Of a stretch of 64,000 nt of DNA, positions 1 through 8,398 are shown in pieces. Below the pieces are notes generated by a model, which saw nothing but the letters and a program-made list of their open reading frames with translations, did not search any database and was not told where the DNA came from. Each line of letters opens with the position of its first letter. The first letter of the stretch is position 1. The position numbers were made by a program, and so were the translations under genes. The stretch comes from Vibrio diabolicus (GTDB lineage: Bacteria > Pseudomonadota > Gammaproteobacteria > Enterobacterales > Vibrionaceae): contig CCKK01000003.1 of the NCBI GenBank assembly GCA_001048675.1, positions 620,001 to 684,000 on the forward strand, written 5' to 3'.

Positions 1-186
1 ATAACTAAGGAAGGAAAGGGCTGCGATTACTGCCGCTCTCTCCATAACCGAGTATGAAGAACAAAAGTAATCTAGCGGCTCCCGTAGAGTCGCAAATTTG
101 AGAGCGTGTGATACGCCTTTATAGATCTGGCGTGCGGGGCAAGCAAGCCGCCCTGTTTAGCTATTAATCATAGCTATCGCTCTGAA
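1..186. other. Left edge without a recognised gene
   Basis: I see no convincing coding sequence here. A small inverted repeat (TAGCTA...TAGCTA near 158-177) and a GCTCT/AGAGC hairpin near 180-197 lie just past the end of the minus-strand gene that follows, and may help end its transcript. Neither has a clear U-tract. Confidence 0.4.
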
Positions 187-435
187 TTAGAGAGCTGCCG
201 ACGTATGCCTGGTAGGATGAGGAATCACTTCTCCAATTGCACGATGATTACAGCATCGGCAGTAGTATTGTGGTTCCATCTCGTAGTAGTGTTCACCTGA
301 TACAAATTTCGCCATCAGCTGTGTAAAACTCACCACTTTACCTGTCAACGAATCAACGGGCTGTGGCTCGCAACGCTTCATGATCACTTTATGTTGCGTT
401 GATTTTCTACAAGCTGCGCAATATATATCCGGCAT
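187..435 (-). CDS. Small Cys-rich (zinc-ribbon-like) hypothetical protein, 82 aa
   Basis: I do not recognise this protein. It begins with a YCAAC motif (a CxxC pair within the first ten residues) and has a YCRCC motif near residue 58-62, a spacing typical of small zinc-binding ribbons. A central segment is hydrophobic or aromatic but no membrane helix is evident. A purine-rich ribosome binding site (GGGAGAAGAG) sits a few bases before the ATG, which supports a real gene. It is single-gene and minus strand. Metal binding is inferred from cysteine spacing only. Confidence 0.6.
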   Translation of the reverse strand: MPDIYCAACRKSTQHKVIMKRCEPQPVDSLTGKVVSFTQLMAKFVSGEHYYEMEPQYYCRCCNHRAIGEVIPHPTRHTSAAL

Positions 436-819
436 TTCTCTTCTCCCTGTTTTTCAGTACTACTGACAATTGACATATTTTGTTCAAAATAATTCCACAA
501 TAAAAAAGCCCCTTTAATTTTTTGTGTCCTATCTTCAAAAAATTGGACGAAAGTATCAAAAAATTGAGACATTGGTCAGACCTCAACTTTTGTACCATTA
601 TTATGAACGAACGCACTTATGTGTGTAATAATACGACACATCACACATAAGCAATTGTTGCTACTCGCTATTTCAATCTGCAATGATCAATTTTATGGCG
701 TTTTAAATATGGCTTTCACTCACATTTTCGATTCAGGCATTACTTGGTTGTTTAAACATGCCTGATTTACAGTGTGAATCTGCAATTTCCACGATACTGA
801 CTCATCTCAAGGACGCACG
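436..819. other. AT-rich intergenic region
   Basis: This stretch separates the divergent Cys-rich protein and acetyltransferase genes. Short overlapping open frames exist but none has a plausible ribosome binding site or recognisable composition. Near its right end is a one-mismatch copy of the chromosome 2 parS2 motif, listed separately. Nothing else is supported. Confidence 0.4.
765..779. promoter_or_regulatory. Degenerate parS2-like site
   Basis: The sequence ATTTACAGTGTGAAT matches the Vibrio chromosome 2 centromere consensus NTTTACANTGTAAAN at every specified position but one (G for A in the right arm). It lies about 37 kb from the par locus. With a single mismatch in a short palindrome, ParB2 binding is uncertain. 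Confidence 0.35.
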
Positions 820-1374
820 ATGACGCTTCAACCAACGCTCACGACACAAAGGCTTATTCTTCGCCCATTTCATCCGACAGACAGCGCAACAGTCGCACGA
901 CTCGCAGGAGACAAGAGCATTGCTGATATGACCGCAAACATTCCTCATCCCTATGAAGAGCCGATGGCACAAGTTTGGATTAAGAGCCATGTTGGCGTAT
1001 ATCAAAAGCGTAGTGGGGTCATATATGCCATTACCCTGCGTCAAGACGAAGCGTTAATTGGTGCTGTTAGTCTGCTAAACATCTCCGAGGGAGTCGGCAC
1101 ATTAGGGTATTGGCTTGGCGTCGATTATTGGGGGAATGGGTTTGCTCAAGAAGCGTCAATGGCTTTAATTCAATTTGCCAGACCACATTTTGAGTTATCG
1201 GGCCTAAAAGCGATGCACTTGGTCGAAAACAGACAATCCCAATCCGTCATTCAAAAGTTGGGCATGACGTATATCGACAATCACATCATCAAAATGCAGG
1301 GGAAAAAACGAGAAGTCTGTGTATACCAGCAAATATTTTCGCCTCTAGCAACCGTAGCGACCTCTCAAAATTAA
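820..1374 (+). CDS. GNAT acetyltransferase, RimJ/RimL type, 184 aa
   Basis: This is a GCN5-related N-acetyltransferase of the RimJ/RimL branch (Acetyltransf_3), which uses acetyl-CoA to acetylate N-terminal or small-molecule amines. The family start is visible as TQRLILRPF near residues 9-17. The acetyl-CoA site region is GYWLGVDYWGNGFAQEAS near residues 94-111, and the usual V-NRQSQSVIQKLGM segment follows near residue 136. Length is normal for the family. An RBS-like AAGGACG precedes the ATG. The substrate cannot be told from sequence. A second, only distantly similar GNAT gene lies about 500 bases downstream, so these are not a recent duplication. Confidence 0.85.
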   Translation: MTLQPTLTTQRLILRPFHPTDSATVARLAGDKSIADMTANIPHPYEEPMAQVWIKSHVGVYQKRSGVIYAITLRQDEALIGAVSLLNISEGVGTLGYWLGVDYWGNGFAQEASMALIQFARPHFELSGLKAMHLVENRQSQSVIQKLGMTYIDNHIIKMQGKKREVCVYQQIFSPLATVATSQN

Positions 1375-1382
1375 GGCACTAA

Positions 1383-1406
1383 AAAACCAGCCTCTCAGCT
1401 GGTTTT
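1383..1406. terminator. Bidirectional rho-independent terminator
   Basis: A nine-base stem (AAAACCAGC / GCTGGTTTT) around a six-base loop lies between two convergent genes, with A- and T-rich flanks on both sides. It can end both the acetyltransferase and the RRM transcripts. Confidence 0.75.
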
Positions 1407-1431
1407 ATCTTTCACCTTGAAAGGCAAAATA

Positions 1432-1671
1432 CTAGTCTTGTGCGACTTTCACACGAATCTTGCTCTTGTGTATTGAAGACAGGTTTAGTGCCTCCAACGC
1501 CGCAACGGCTTCGGCTTCATCCGGCATGATCACAAAACCAAACCCTTTTGATAAACCCGTTTCTTGATCAAGCACGACGGTGCAAAGCTCAACTTTGCCG
1601 TAGTTTGAGAACAGAGTACGGATGTCTTGCTCTGTCGTCTCACGAGCTAAGTTTCTTACTAGAAGTTTCAT
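1432..1671 (-). CDS. RNA-binding protein with one RRM domain, 79 aa
   Basis: The whole protein is a single RNA recognition motif. RNP2 is LLVRNL near the N-terminus and RNP1 is KGFGFVIM near residues 42-49, with the aromatic residues expected for RNA stacking. Small single-RRM proteins of this size are common in Vibrio and other gammaproteobacteria and are often cold-responsive, but the target RNAs are unknown. It stands alone on the minus strand and ends at a shared hairpin. The ATG is the only sensible start, since the RRM fold begins immediately (MKLLVRNLA). Confidence 0.85.
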   Translation of the reverse strand: MKLLVRNLARETTEQDIRTLFSNYGKVELCTVVLDQETGLSKGFGFVIMPDEAEAVAALEALNLSSIHKSKIRVKVAQD

Positions 1672-1853
1672 ATTAAACCATTTTATGTTTATAACGCCTC
1701 AATTCTCTCAGCTTCTCCCTTACAAACCAAGTGAATAATGTTCTTGCGAAGGCTAGATGTCTCTAAGTGTTTCTGTTTAAATGATTTTTAGTGATAACGC
1801 TCTGAATCCTGCATTACGAGACGATTGGAGTATAAAAGCCTAGGAGATTCGAC

Positions 1854-2387
1854 ATGGAAACCAAACGTTTAAAGCTCATCCCAGCTTGCTTGGAACGTGC
1901 AGAAGAAGCACATCAGGCCGTTGTTCGTAGCCAAAAAACGCTTGAAGTTTACCTGCCATGGGTACCTCACGTGCTCACTTTAGAAGCGATGATTGCAGGG
2001 ACAGAGAAAGCCATCGCAAACTTTGAAAACTTCGAAGAAGAGTTGCGCTACTACCTAATAGACAAGGAAAGCGATCGTTTACTCGGCGCCATTGGGTTAA
2101 TGATCCATGATCAAGAGATACCGGCATTTGAGATTGGCTATTGGCTTGATGATCGCGCGGTAGGCTACGGTTATATCTCTGAGGCGGTAGCGGCGATTGA
2201 AAACTATGCATTCGAAGCGTTGGACGCGAAAAGAATCGCGATTTTAGCCGATGCGAATAACCGCAAAAGTCGTGCGGTTGCTGAGCGCTGTGGGTATGAG
2301 TTTGAAGGTGAGCTACGCAATGCTCGGCGTGCGCCTTCTGGCGAGCTGAGTAACACCGTCATTTACGCCAAAGTTCGTCGTGACTAA
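1854..2387 (+). CDS. GNAT acetyltransferase, RimJ/RimL (SpeG-like) type, 177 aa
   Basis: A RimJ/RimL-type N-acetyltransferase. The N-terminal METKRLKLIP is the family opening. The acetyl-CoA binding segment is IGYWLDDRAVGYGYISEA near residues 94-111, followed by DANNRKSRAVAERCGYEFEG, the conserved C-terminal half. The RBS TAGGAG lies ten bases upstream. The family includes ribosomal-protein N-terminal acetylases and antibiotic- or polyamine-modifying enzymes, and sequence does not distinguish among these. It is monocistronic and convergent with putP. Confidence 0.85.
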   Translation: METKRLKLIPACLERAEEAHQAVVRSQKTLEVYLPWVPHVLTLEAMIAGTEKAIANFENFEEELRYYLIDKESDRLLGAIGLMIHDQEIPAFEIGYWLDDRAVGYGYISEAVAAIENYAFEALDAKRIAILADANNRKSRAVAERCGYEFEGELRNARRAPSGELSNTVIYAKVRRD

Positions 2388-2464
2388 CACACTCACAAAG
2401 AATAAAGCGACATGAAAATCTGGCCTCAAGCAATCACCATTAACGTTTATTAAGTTCAGATAAA

Positions 2465-2493
2465 ACAAAGCCCGCTGTATAAGCGGGCTTTGT
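2465..2493. terminator. Bidirectional terminator (acetyltransferase / putP)
   Basis: A perfect 12-base stem (ACAAAGCCCGCT / AGCGGGCTTTGT) with a five-base loop lies between convergent genes. Confidence 0.85.
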
Positions 2494-2511
2494 GTTCGTA
2501 AAAGGAAGTAA

Positions 2512-4005
2512 TTAGTCTAGTTCAACTAGTTTCTTCTCGTACGATTGATGTTGGTCTAATACGTCTTGCGCTGCACCGCCTGTCGCTTTGCTGATAACAA
2601 CGATAGCAAGCGTAGAGAAGATGATGCCCGGTACGATTTCGTACACATCAAACCAACCGCCTGTTAGCTGCTTCCAAACTACGATAGTGATACCACCAAC
2701 AAGGATACCTGCTAGTGCGCCGTTACGGTTCATACCGCTCCAGTAAAGGCTAAGTACAACCGCAGGACCAAATGCAGCACCGAAGCCAGCCCAAGCGTAA
2801 GAAACAAGACCAAGTACTGAACTATCTGGTGTCATTGCTAGGAATAGCGCAACAAGCGAAATCACGATAACGCCGATACGGCCAATCATTACGATTTCTT
2901 CAGAAGACGCTTCTGGCTTGAATACTTGCTTGTAGAAATCTTCTGCAAGCGCTGAAGATGAAACAAGAAGCTGTGAGTCTGCTGTACTCATTACCGCCGC
3001 GAGGATTGCTGCTAACAACATACCCGCAACGACAGGGTGGAATACTGCGTTAACCAATAGCATGAAGATCTTCTCGCCATCTTCTAGTTGAGTGCCCGGA
3101 TGACCCGTAACCCAAACCAGACCGACAAGACCAACAAGCATTGCACCAACCATAGATAGTGCAGTCCAAATCACAGCGATACGACGTGCAGTCGTTAGAT
3201 CTTTGTTTGAACGAGACGCTTTAAAACGCGCTAGGATGTGTGGCTGGCCAAAGTAACCAAGACCCCATGCCGCTAAAGAGATGATCGCAATCGCAGACAG
3301 TGGTTCGCCTTTGGCGTCATTCCATAGCGTTGCAAGTTCTGGGTTGATGTCATGCAGATCAGAAGTTAGCTGACCTAGACCACCGTCCATTACTGCAACA
3401 GGAACAATCATTAGCGCAGCCGCCATTAGCAAGCCTTGCACTAAGTCAGTCCAAGATACCGCAAGGAAACCACCGAATAGTGTGTAAGAAACCACACACA
3501 CCGTACCGATGATAACAGCGTAGGTGTAATCTAGACCGAATACCGTCTCAAACAGTTTGCCCCCTGCGACCAAACCTGAGCTGGTGTAGAAAAGGAAAAA
3601 TAGAAGAATGAAAAACGCAGAGATTGTCTGGATCAGTTTCGACTTATCGTTGAAGCGACGTGACAGGAACTCTGGCAACGTTAACGCGTCAGTTTGGATA
3701 CTGTAGGTACGTAGGCGTTTTGCACTGATGAGCCAGTTTGCCCATGTACCAAGAAGTAGACCGCCGGCTAACCAGAAGGCCTCGATACCCGCAGCGTACG
3801 CATAGCCAGGCAAGCCTAGCAGCAACCAACCACTCATGTCTGAAGCACCTGCAGATAATGCAGCAGGCCACGGACCTAGGCTACGGCCACCTAGGAAGTA
3901 ATCAGATGAATTGGAAGTCCTCTTATACGCGTAAACGCCAATAGCAACCATAATCAGTAAATACGCCACAAAAGTGGACGTGATAGCAAAGCTATTTTCT
4001 ATCAT
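2512..4005 (-). CDS. putP: Sodium/proline symporter PutP, 497 aa
   Basis: A Na+-coupled L-proline importer of the SSS family with about thirteen membrane helices across the whole length. The conserved helix-2 segment GASDMSGW is present with D56 and S58, equivalent to the Na+-ligand residues D55 and S57 of E. coli PutP. The QPHILARF segment is also family-typical. Length matches E. coli PutP (502 aa). The ATG is preceded by GAGGA. It is the last gene of the minus-strand proline cluster, separated from the upstream ALDH-like gene by a 136-base gap holding a long hairpin, so it may be expressed at a different level from putA. Confidence 0.97.
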   Translation of the reverse strand: MIENSFAITSTFVAYLLIMVAIGVYAYKRTSNSSDYFLGGRSLGPWPAALSAGASDMSGWLLLGLPGYAYAAGIEAFWLAGGLLLGTWANWLISAKRLRTYSIQTDALTLPEFLSRRFNDKSKLIQTISAFFILLFFLFYTSSGLVAGGKLFETVFGLDYTYAVIIGTVCVVSYTLFGGFLAVSWTDLVQGLLMAAALMIVPVAVMDGGLGQLTSDLHDINPELATLWNDAKGEPLSAIAIISLAAWGLGYFGQPHILARFKASRSNKDLTTARRIAVIWTALSMVGAMLVGLVGLVWVTGHPGTQLEDGEKIFMLLVNAVFHPVVAGMLLAAILAAVMSTADSQLLVSSSALAEDFYKQVFKPEASSEEIVMIGRIGVIVISLVALFLAMTPDSSVLGLVSYAWAGFGAAFGPAVVLSLYWSGMNRNGALAGILVGGITIVVWKQLTGGWFDVYEIVPGIIFSTLAIVVISKATGGAAQDVLDQHQSYEKKLVELD

Positions 4006-4086
4006 TAGATAGTCCTCGTTATAATTATTTCCTTCCTTGCCTGCCCTGATATTTTACCGTCTCAGCAATACATCAGAGTATAAGAA

Positions 4087-4128
4087 ACCAATCTGGACCG
4101 GCTCTCAGTCCAGTTACTCCAGATTGGT
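4087..4128. promoter_or_regulatory. Long hairpin between putA operon and putP
   Basis: An 11-base inverted repeat (ACCAATCTGGA / TCCAGATTGGT) encloses a 20-base centre that itself contains a GGAC/GTCC inner stem. There is no strong U-tract on the minus strand, so an attenuator, processing hairpin or partial terminator is more likely than a full stop. Confidence 0.5.
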
Positions 4129-4141
4129 ATCACAAGTCAGG

Positions 4142-4849
4142 TTAGTGAGTTTCGTTCCCCAACTCGAGTAGAGTCGCGTTACCACCCACCGCGGTAATAT
4201 TTATCGTTCGAGTGCGCTCGGTAATGAAGCGCAACGAGAGATGAGGATCATGAGCCAATTTCGGTGACTCTAAATCCGTTTCAGAAACTAAGCCGACGAT
4301 TGCACCGTCACGCTTAGCTAGTTGAAGATTGAGCGCATGCTCAACCTGTGAACGCCCAACATAACCCACACTACGTACATCGCTCTCAAGCAACGGGGCA
4401 GACGCATCGTACGCAACAACCTGGACTAAGTTAGATGGGAAGTTTGCCAACGCTACAGCTTGCTTAACCAGTTGGTTTAGCTCTGCATTGTCACTGCAAA
4501 CGACCACGCTGTTGCCTGCAATTAAGGCACAGGTGATCATCGCAAAAGCACTGTATAACGCATTATCAGCAGGCTCGATGTTGTTTTCACAAATCACCAA
4601 AGCCACACCGCGTCCTGCGGCATACAGTTCGTTAGTTTCCCCTGTAGGGCCAACTAACTGGTGAGTTTCTGCAAGAAGAGTTGATGCTTGTTGCAAGTGG
4701 TAAGAAACCACTTTGGCAACGGTAGACTGCTGCCCTTCTAATGCAGATTTAAATGCCAGAACATGCTCGCATTTGTAATCAAAATCAGTCAGATTCCACT
4801 GCTCCCACGCAGAGAATGCATCTTTTAAATAGGTGATCTGATGAACCAT
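4142..4849 (-). CDS. Free-standing ALDH-superfamily C-terminal domain of PutA, 235 aa
   Basis: The protein looks like the cofactor-binding half of an aldehyde dehydrogenase, with SAFAMITCALIAGNSVVVCSD near residues 105-125, but it has no catalytic Cys or Glu region. It ends in ERTRTINITAVGGNATLLEL. This resembles the C-terminal domain of long (type B/C) PutA proteins, an inactive ALDH-superfamily domain closed by a conserved TxNTTAAGGNxxLL-type tail that completes the substrate-channelling tunnel. Here it is a separate gene starting 11 bases after the putA stop, while PutA itself ends without it. I infer that it assembles with PutA as a split subunit. Automatic annotations usually call it 1-pyrroline-5-carboxylate dehydrogenase, but it cannot be catalytic alone. 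Confidence 0.75.
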   Translation of the reverse strand: MVHQITYLKDAFSAWEQWNLTDFDYKCEHVLAFKSALEGQQSTVAKVVSYHLQQASTLLAETHQLVGPTGETNELYAAGRGVALVICENNIEPADNALYSAFAMITCALIAGNSVVVCSDNAELNQLVKQAVALANFPSNLVQVVAYDASAPLLESDVRSVGYVGRSQVEHALNLQLAKRDGAIVGLVSETDLESPKLAHDPHLSLRFITERTRTINITAVGGNATLLELGNETH

Positions 4850-4860
4850 AATGCGACTCC

Positions 4861-7800
4861 TTATGCGTTTTCTGCTTGAGCAAGAAGATGTTGAGTAAAG
4901 CGGAATAGGTAGTGTGGACCGCCAGCTTTCGGACCAGTACCCGACAAGCCTTGACCACCAAACGGCTGTACGCCAACCACAGCACCAACTTGGTCTCGGT
5001 TGATGTAGCAGTTACCCACTCGAGCGTGTTTCTCAATCCAACGGTACGTGGTTTCGTTACGGCTATGGATACCCATCGTCAAGCCAAAACCCGTCTTGTT
5101 GATCTGCGCAACCACGTTCGGTAATTCAGAGGCTTTAAAGCGAACAATGTGCAAGATTGGACCAAATTGTTCTTCTTTCAGCACATCGATGCCCGAGATT
5201 TCAAACGCACTTGGTGAGACAAAGTCACCATGCTGGCACGATTCATCCAGCTGTAGCTGAGCGACTTTAGTCTGTGTTTTGCTCATTTGCTCAAGGTGAG
5301 CAAGGAGTTTTTGTTTTGCATTGCTGTCGATAACCGGACCAACATCCGTTTTGTGTAGGTAAGGTAAACCAACATGCAGCTCATTCATCGCACCTTGAAT
5401 CAGGTTGATCATACGGTCTGCTACATCTTCTTGTACAAATAGAACACGAAGGGCAGAACAACGCTGACCGGCAGATGCAAACGCTGAACGAATCACATCA
5501 CGCACCACCTGCTCTGGCAATGCAGTACTGTCCACGATCATTGCGTTTTGACCACCTGTTTCCGCAATAAACGGAACCGGTTTCGCGCTGCGCTCCGCAA
5601 GCGTGACGTTAATGCGTTGCGCAGTTGCCGTTGAACCAGTGAATGCCACACCAGCAATGGCATCATGAGAAGTCAGTGCATGACCAATCTCAGCGCCGCG
5701 ACCAGTAAGTAACTGAATCACACCAGCAGGGAAACCCGCATCAAGCATTAATTCAATAGCGCGAGCGGCAATTAGGCTTGTTTGCTCAGCAGGCTTGGCA
5801 ACCACTGTGTTACCCGCAATCAGTGCTGCCGTTACCTGACCAAGGAAGATAGCCAGCGGGAAGTTCCAAGGGCTGATACACACAAACACACCAAGACCTT
5901 CACGGCTAGAAATGCGTTTCACACCATCGAAACCCTCTAGCTCAAATGGCTGTAGGTTTTGCGCTTGTTTCGCGTAATAACGACAGAAATCCACTGCTTC
6001 ACGAACTTCATCAATACTATCGTGAATCGTCTTGCCCGCTTCTTTGTGACAAATCGCCACCAGCTCAGCCAGATTTTCTTCCATTAAGTCAGCAAGCTTT
6101 TCTAAACAAGCCGCTTTTTGCTCAACAGGAACGCCTTTCCAATCAGAGAAAGCAGTTTGCGCCGCATCAATTGCAGCGGAAACATGATCAAGTGTTGCAA
6201 ATGCCACCTTGCCGACTTCAATTCGGCGATCGTACGGTGCGGTGATGATCTCAGCCGCATTTTCCTTGATCATGCTTTCGGCAAAACGCTCACCATTGAT
6301 CATCGGGCCTGCAACCCACTGATTGTCCATGAAGCTTTCTACTTGCGCTTCAAATGGCTTTGCCTCACTGTCGATATCAATGTTGACGCCGTATGAGTTC
6401 TTACGCTCAGGGAAGATGTCGGCAGGTAATGGGATCTTGTCGTTGTGTAGCGTGTCAAACCCCGTCAACACATCAACAGGGTGATGAGTCAACTCGTAAA
6501 TCGGACAACGCGCATCAACCAATCGATGTACAAACGAGCTGTTTGCGCCATTTTCAAGCAGACGACGAACCAAGTACGGAAGAAGATCAGCATGGCTACC
6601 GACAGGAGCGTAAATACGTACTGGCTGACCATACATTTCCATAACATGGTTATACAGTGAATCACCCATACCATGCAGACGCTGGAACTCGTACTCTTTG
6701 TGCTCAGCCATAACGGCGATTGCCGTCACCGTGTGGGCATTGTGGCTTGCAAATTGCGGGTAGATATTACCGCGAACACCTTCGCTAAGTAGGAAACGAG
6801 CACAAGCTAGGTACGCAACGTCCGTCGCTTCTTTGCGAGTGTATACCGGGTAATTAGCGTAACCCGCTTGTTGAGACCACTTGATTTCGCTGTCCCAGTA
6901 CGCGCCTTTAACCAAACGCAGCGGAATAAGGTCACCCTGCTCTTTTGCGAGTGCGTTTAGCCACACCAAGACTGGTAGAGCACGTTTTGAGTAGGCTTGA
7001 ATAACCAAACCAAACTTGCCCCAACCTTTCACAAGATCGCTACGGTACACTTTCTCAAATAGCTTCAGAGAAAGCTCAAGGCGATCCGCTTCTTCTGCAT
7101 CGATTGTGATTGCAACGTCGACTTCAATTGCACGTTTCAATAGCTGCATTAGTGAGTCATACAACTCTGTCATTACACGTTCTTCATTTGCGACTTCGTA
7201 GCGCGGGTGTAATGCAGAAAGCTTGATGGAAATCGAAGGCGCAGGACTGGTGTCATTGCCGTAAGTCTCTCGACCTACCGCTTCGATCGCCATTAGGTAA
7301 TCTTTGAAGTACTTGTTCGCGTCCGCTGTAGTTAACGCCGCCTCACCTAACATATCAAATGAGTAGGTGAAACCTTTGTCGCGCATTGGGCGACCGTTCT
7401 TTTGCGCTTCTTCGATCGTACGACCACGAACAAACTGATGACCCATAATCTTCATTGCCTGATACATGGCTTTACGAATCACAGGCTCAGAGAATTTATT
7501 TACCAGACGGTTTACAGCCTGACCTGGGCTCTGGGTGCCTTGCTCACCAAGACCAACCACTTTACCTGTTAGCATGAGGCCCCATGTTGATGCGTTAACA
7601 AACACAGAGTCAGAGTTTTTCAGGTGAGATTTCCAGTCTGCGACGCTCAACTTATCTTTAATCAAAGAATCTGCTGTCGCGGCATCTGGGATGCGCATTA
7701 ATGCTTCTGCAAGACACATCAGCAAGATACCTTCTTGAGTATCTAAGCTGTATTCCAACAATAGGGCATCAATCATCTGGATTGACTTCTTATCGGCACG

Positions 7801-7992
7801 AATGGCTTCGATAAGTTGGGTCGTTTGGGTAGTGATCGCCGATTTTTCATCCTCTGTCGGCGTCGCTAGTGGCAATAGTTGCTCTAGCCATTGAGACTCG
7901 TCCACCATATACAATGGCGAGATCAGTGACCACAACTTATCAAGCGGCTGCCCGATAAATTCCGGTGTCAACACGTTCGTAGCTGTAAACAT
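4861..7992 (-). CDS. putA: Bifunctional proline dehydrogenase / P5C dehydrogenase PutA, 1043 aa
   Basis: It oxidises proline to P5C (FAD) and then to glutamate (NAD+). The N-terminal half holds the proline dehydrogenase barrel with RLVKGAYWDSEIK, ASHNAHT and QRLHGMGDSLY; the RRLLENGANSSFV arginines bind the proline carboxylate. The C-terminal half is an ALDH domain with SPWNFPLAIF, the FTGSTATAQ nucleotide motif, AETGGQNA (general base Glu) and AGQRCSALR (nucleophile Cys, near residue 800). The protein is shorter than the trifunctional E. coli PutA (1320 aa). It lacks the N-terminal ribbon-helix-helix repressor domain and the C-terminal ALDH-like domain, so regulation is delegated to the AraC-type gene upstream. 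Confidence 0.97.
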   Translation of the reverse strand: MFTATNVLTPEFIGQPLDKLWSLISPLYMVDESQWLEQLLPLATPTEDEKSAITTQTTQLIEAIRADKKSIQMIDALLLEYSLDTQEGILLMCLAEALMRIPDAATADSLIKDKLSVADWKSHLKNSDSVFVNASTWGLMLTGKVVGLGEQGTQSPGQAVNRLVNKFSEPVIRKAMYQAMKIMGHQFVRGRTIEEAQKNGRPMRDKGFTYSFDMLGEAALTTADANKYFKDYLMAIEAVGRETYGNDTSPAPSISIKLSALHPRYEVANEERVMTELYDSLMQLLKRAIEVDVAITIDAEEADRLELSLKLFEKVYRSDLVKGWGKFGLVIQAYSKRALPVLVWLNALAKEQGDLIPLRLVKGAYWDSEIKWSQQAGYANYPVYTRKEATDVAYLACARFLLSEGVRGNIYPQFASHNAHTVTAIAVMAEHKEYEFQRLHGMGDSLYNHVMEMYGQPVRIYAPVGSHADLLPYLVRRLLENGANSSFVHRLVDARCPIYELTHHPVDVLTGFDTLHNDKIPLPADIFPERKNSYGVNIDIDSEAKPFEAQVESFMDNQWVAGPMINGERFAESMIKENAAEIITAPYDRRIEVGKVAFATLDHVSAAIDAAQTAFSDWKGVPVEQKAACLEKLADLMEENLAELVAICHKEAGKTIHDSIDEVREAVDFCRYYAKQAQNLQPFELEGFDGVKRISSREGLGVFVCISPWNFPLAIFLGQVTAALIAGNTVVAKPAEQTSLIAARAIELMLDAGFPAGVIQLLTGRGAEIGHALTSHDAIAGVAFTGSTATAQRINVTLAERSAKPVPFIAETGGQNAMIVDSTALPEQVVRDVIRSAFASAGQRCSALRVLFVQEDVADRMINLIQGAMNELHVGLPYLHKTDVGPVIDSNAKQKLLAHLEQMSKTQTKVAQLQLDESCQHGDFVSPSAFEISGIDVLKEEQFGPILHIVRFKASELPNVVAQINKTGFGLTMGIHSRNETTYRWIEKHARVGNCYINRDQVGAVVGVQPFGGQGLSGTGPKAGGPHYLFRFTQHLLAQAENA

Positions 7993-8398
7993 GTGTGTTC
8001 CTCAATCTCACTCCTCGAAAACCGCTTCGAGGATTATCAATGGCTGGCAGTGTATTTTGAGGCCGATAAGAATACTTGTCAAAAACTACGACATTTTTGC
8101 CAAAAACTCGCTTTTATAACAAAACATCCACATAGTCACATTCAAATAGGTAATATTTTGTGTTGTAAATTTTAATTTTTTCATTGCATTCACAACAAAA
8201 TGTCAGGAATATCAATAAGATTTTTGTGAAGCGCTCGTTCTAAGAGAAAATGTAGGATCAAGTGGCATATCAGTCACACCAAAGGACAGAGAATTTAACA
8301 AAACGAGAGATAGGTCACGTGAATAAAACACAAAAAAACCATGCATATTGCATGGCTTTGTTCTGATTGCTGCTAATTTGACCTAAAAATACGCGTTG
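7993..8398. other. putA promoter region
   Basis: An AT-rich gap between putR and putA, both on the minus strand. It contains no supported gene. The putR transcript probably ends at the hairpin near its left edge, and the putA promoter and PutR operator should lie in the rest, but I cannot point to a specific site. Confidence 0.5.
8335..8359 (-). terminator. Probable putR terminator
   Basis: Read on the minus strand, AGCCATGCA and TGCATGGTT pair around a three-base loop and are followed by a run of T residues. Confidence 0.6.

Noticed and set aside
384..616. Overlapping short frames in the leftmost intergenic region.
   Set aside because: They are mutually overlapping, lack ribosome binding sites, and have low-complexity translations typical of AT-rich non-coding DNA.
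2107..2117. ATGATCAAGAG, resembling V. cholerae-style 11/12-mer RctB sites, in the second acetyltransferase gene.
   Set aside because: It lacks the TTYC half found at every convincing site in this window and is isolated inside coding DNA, so chance is likely.
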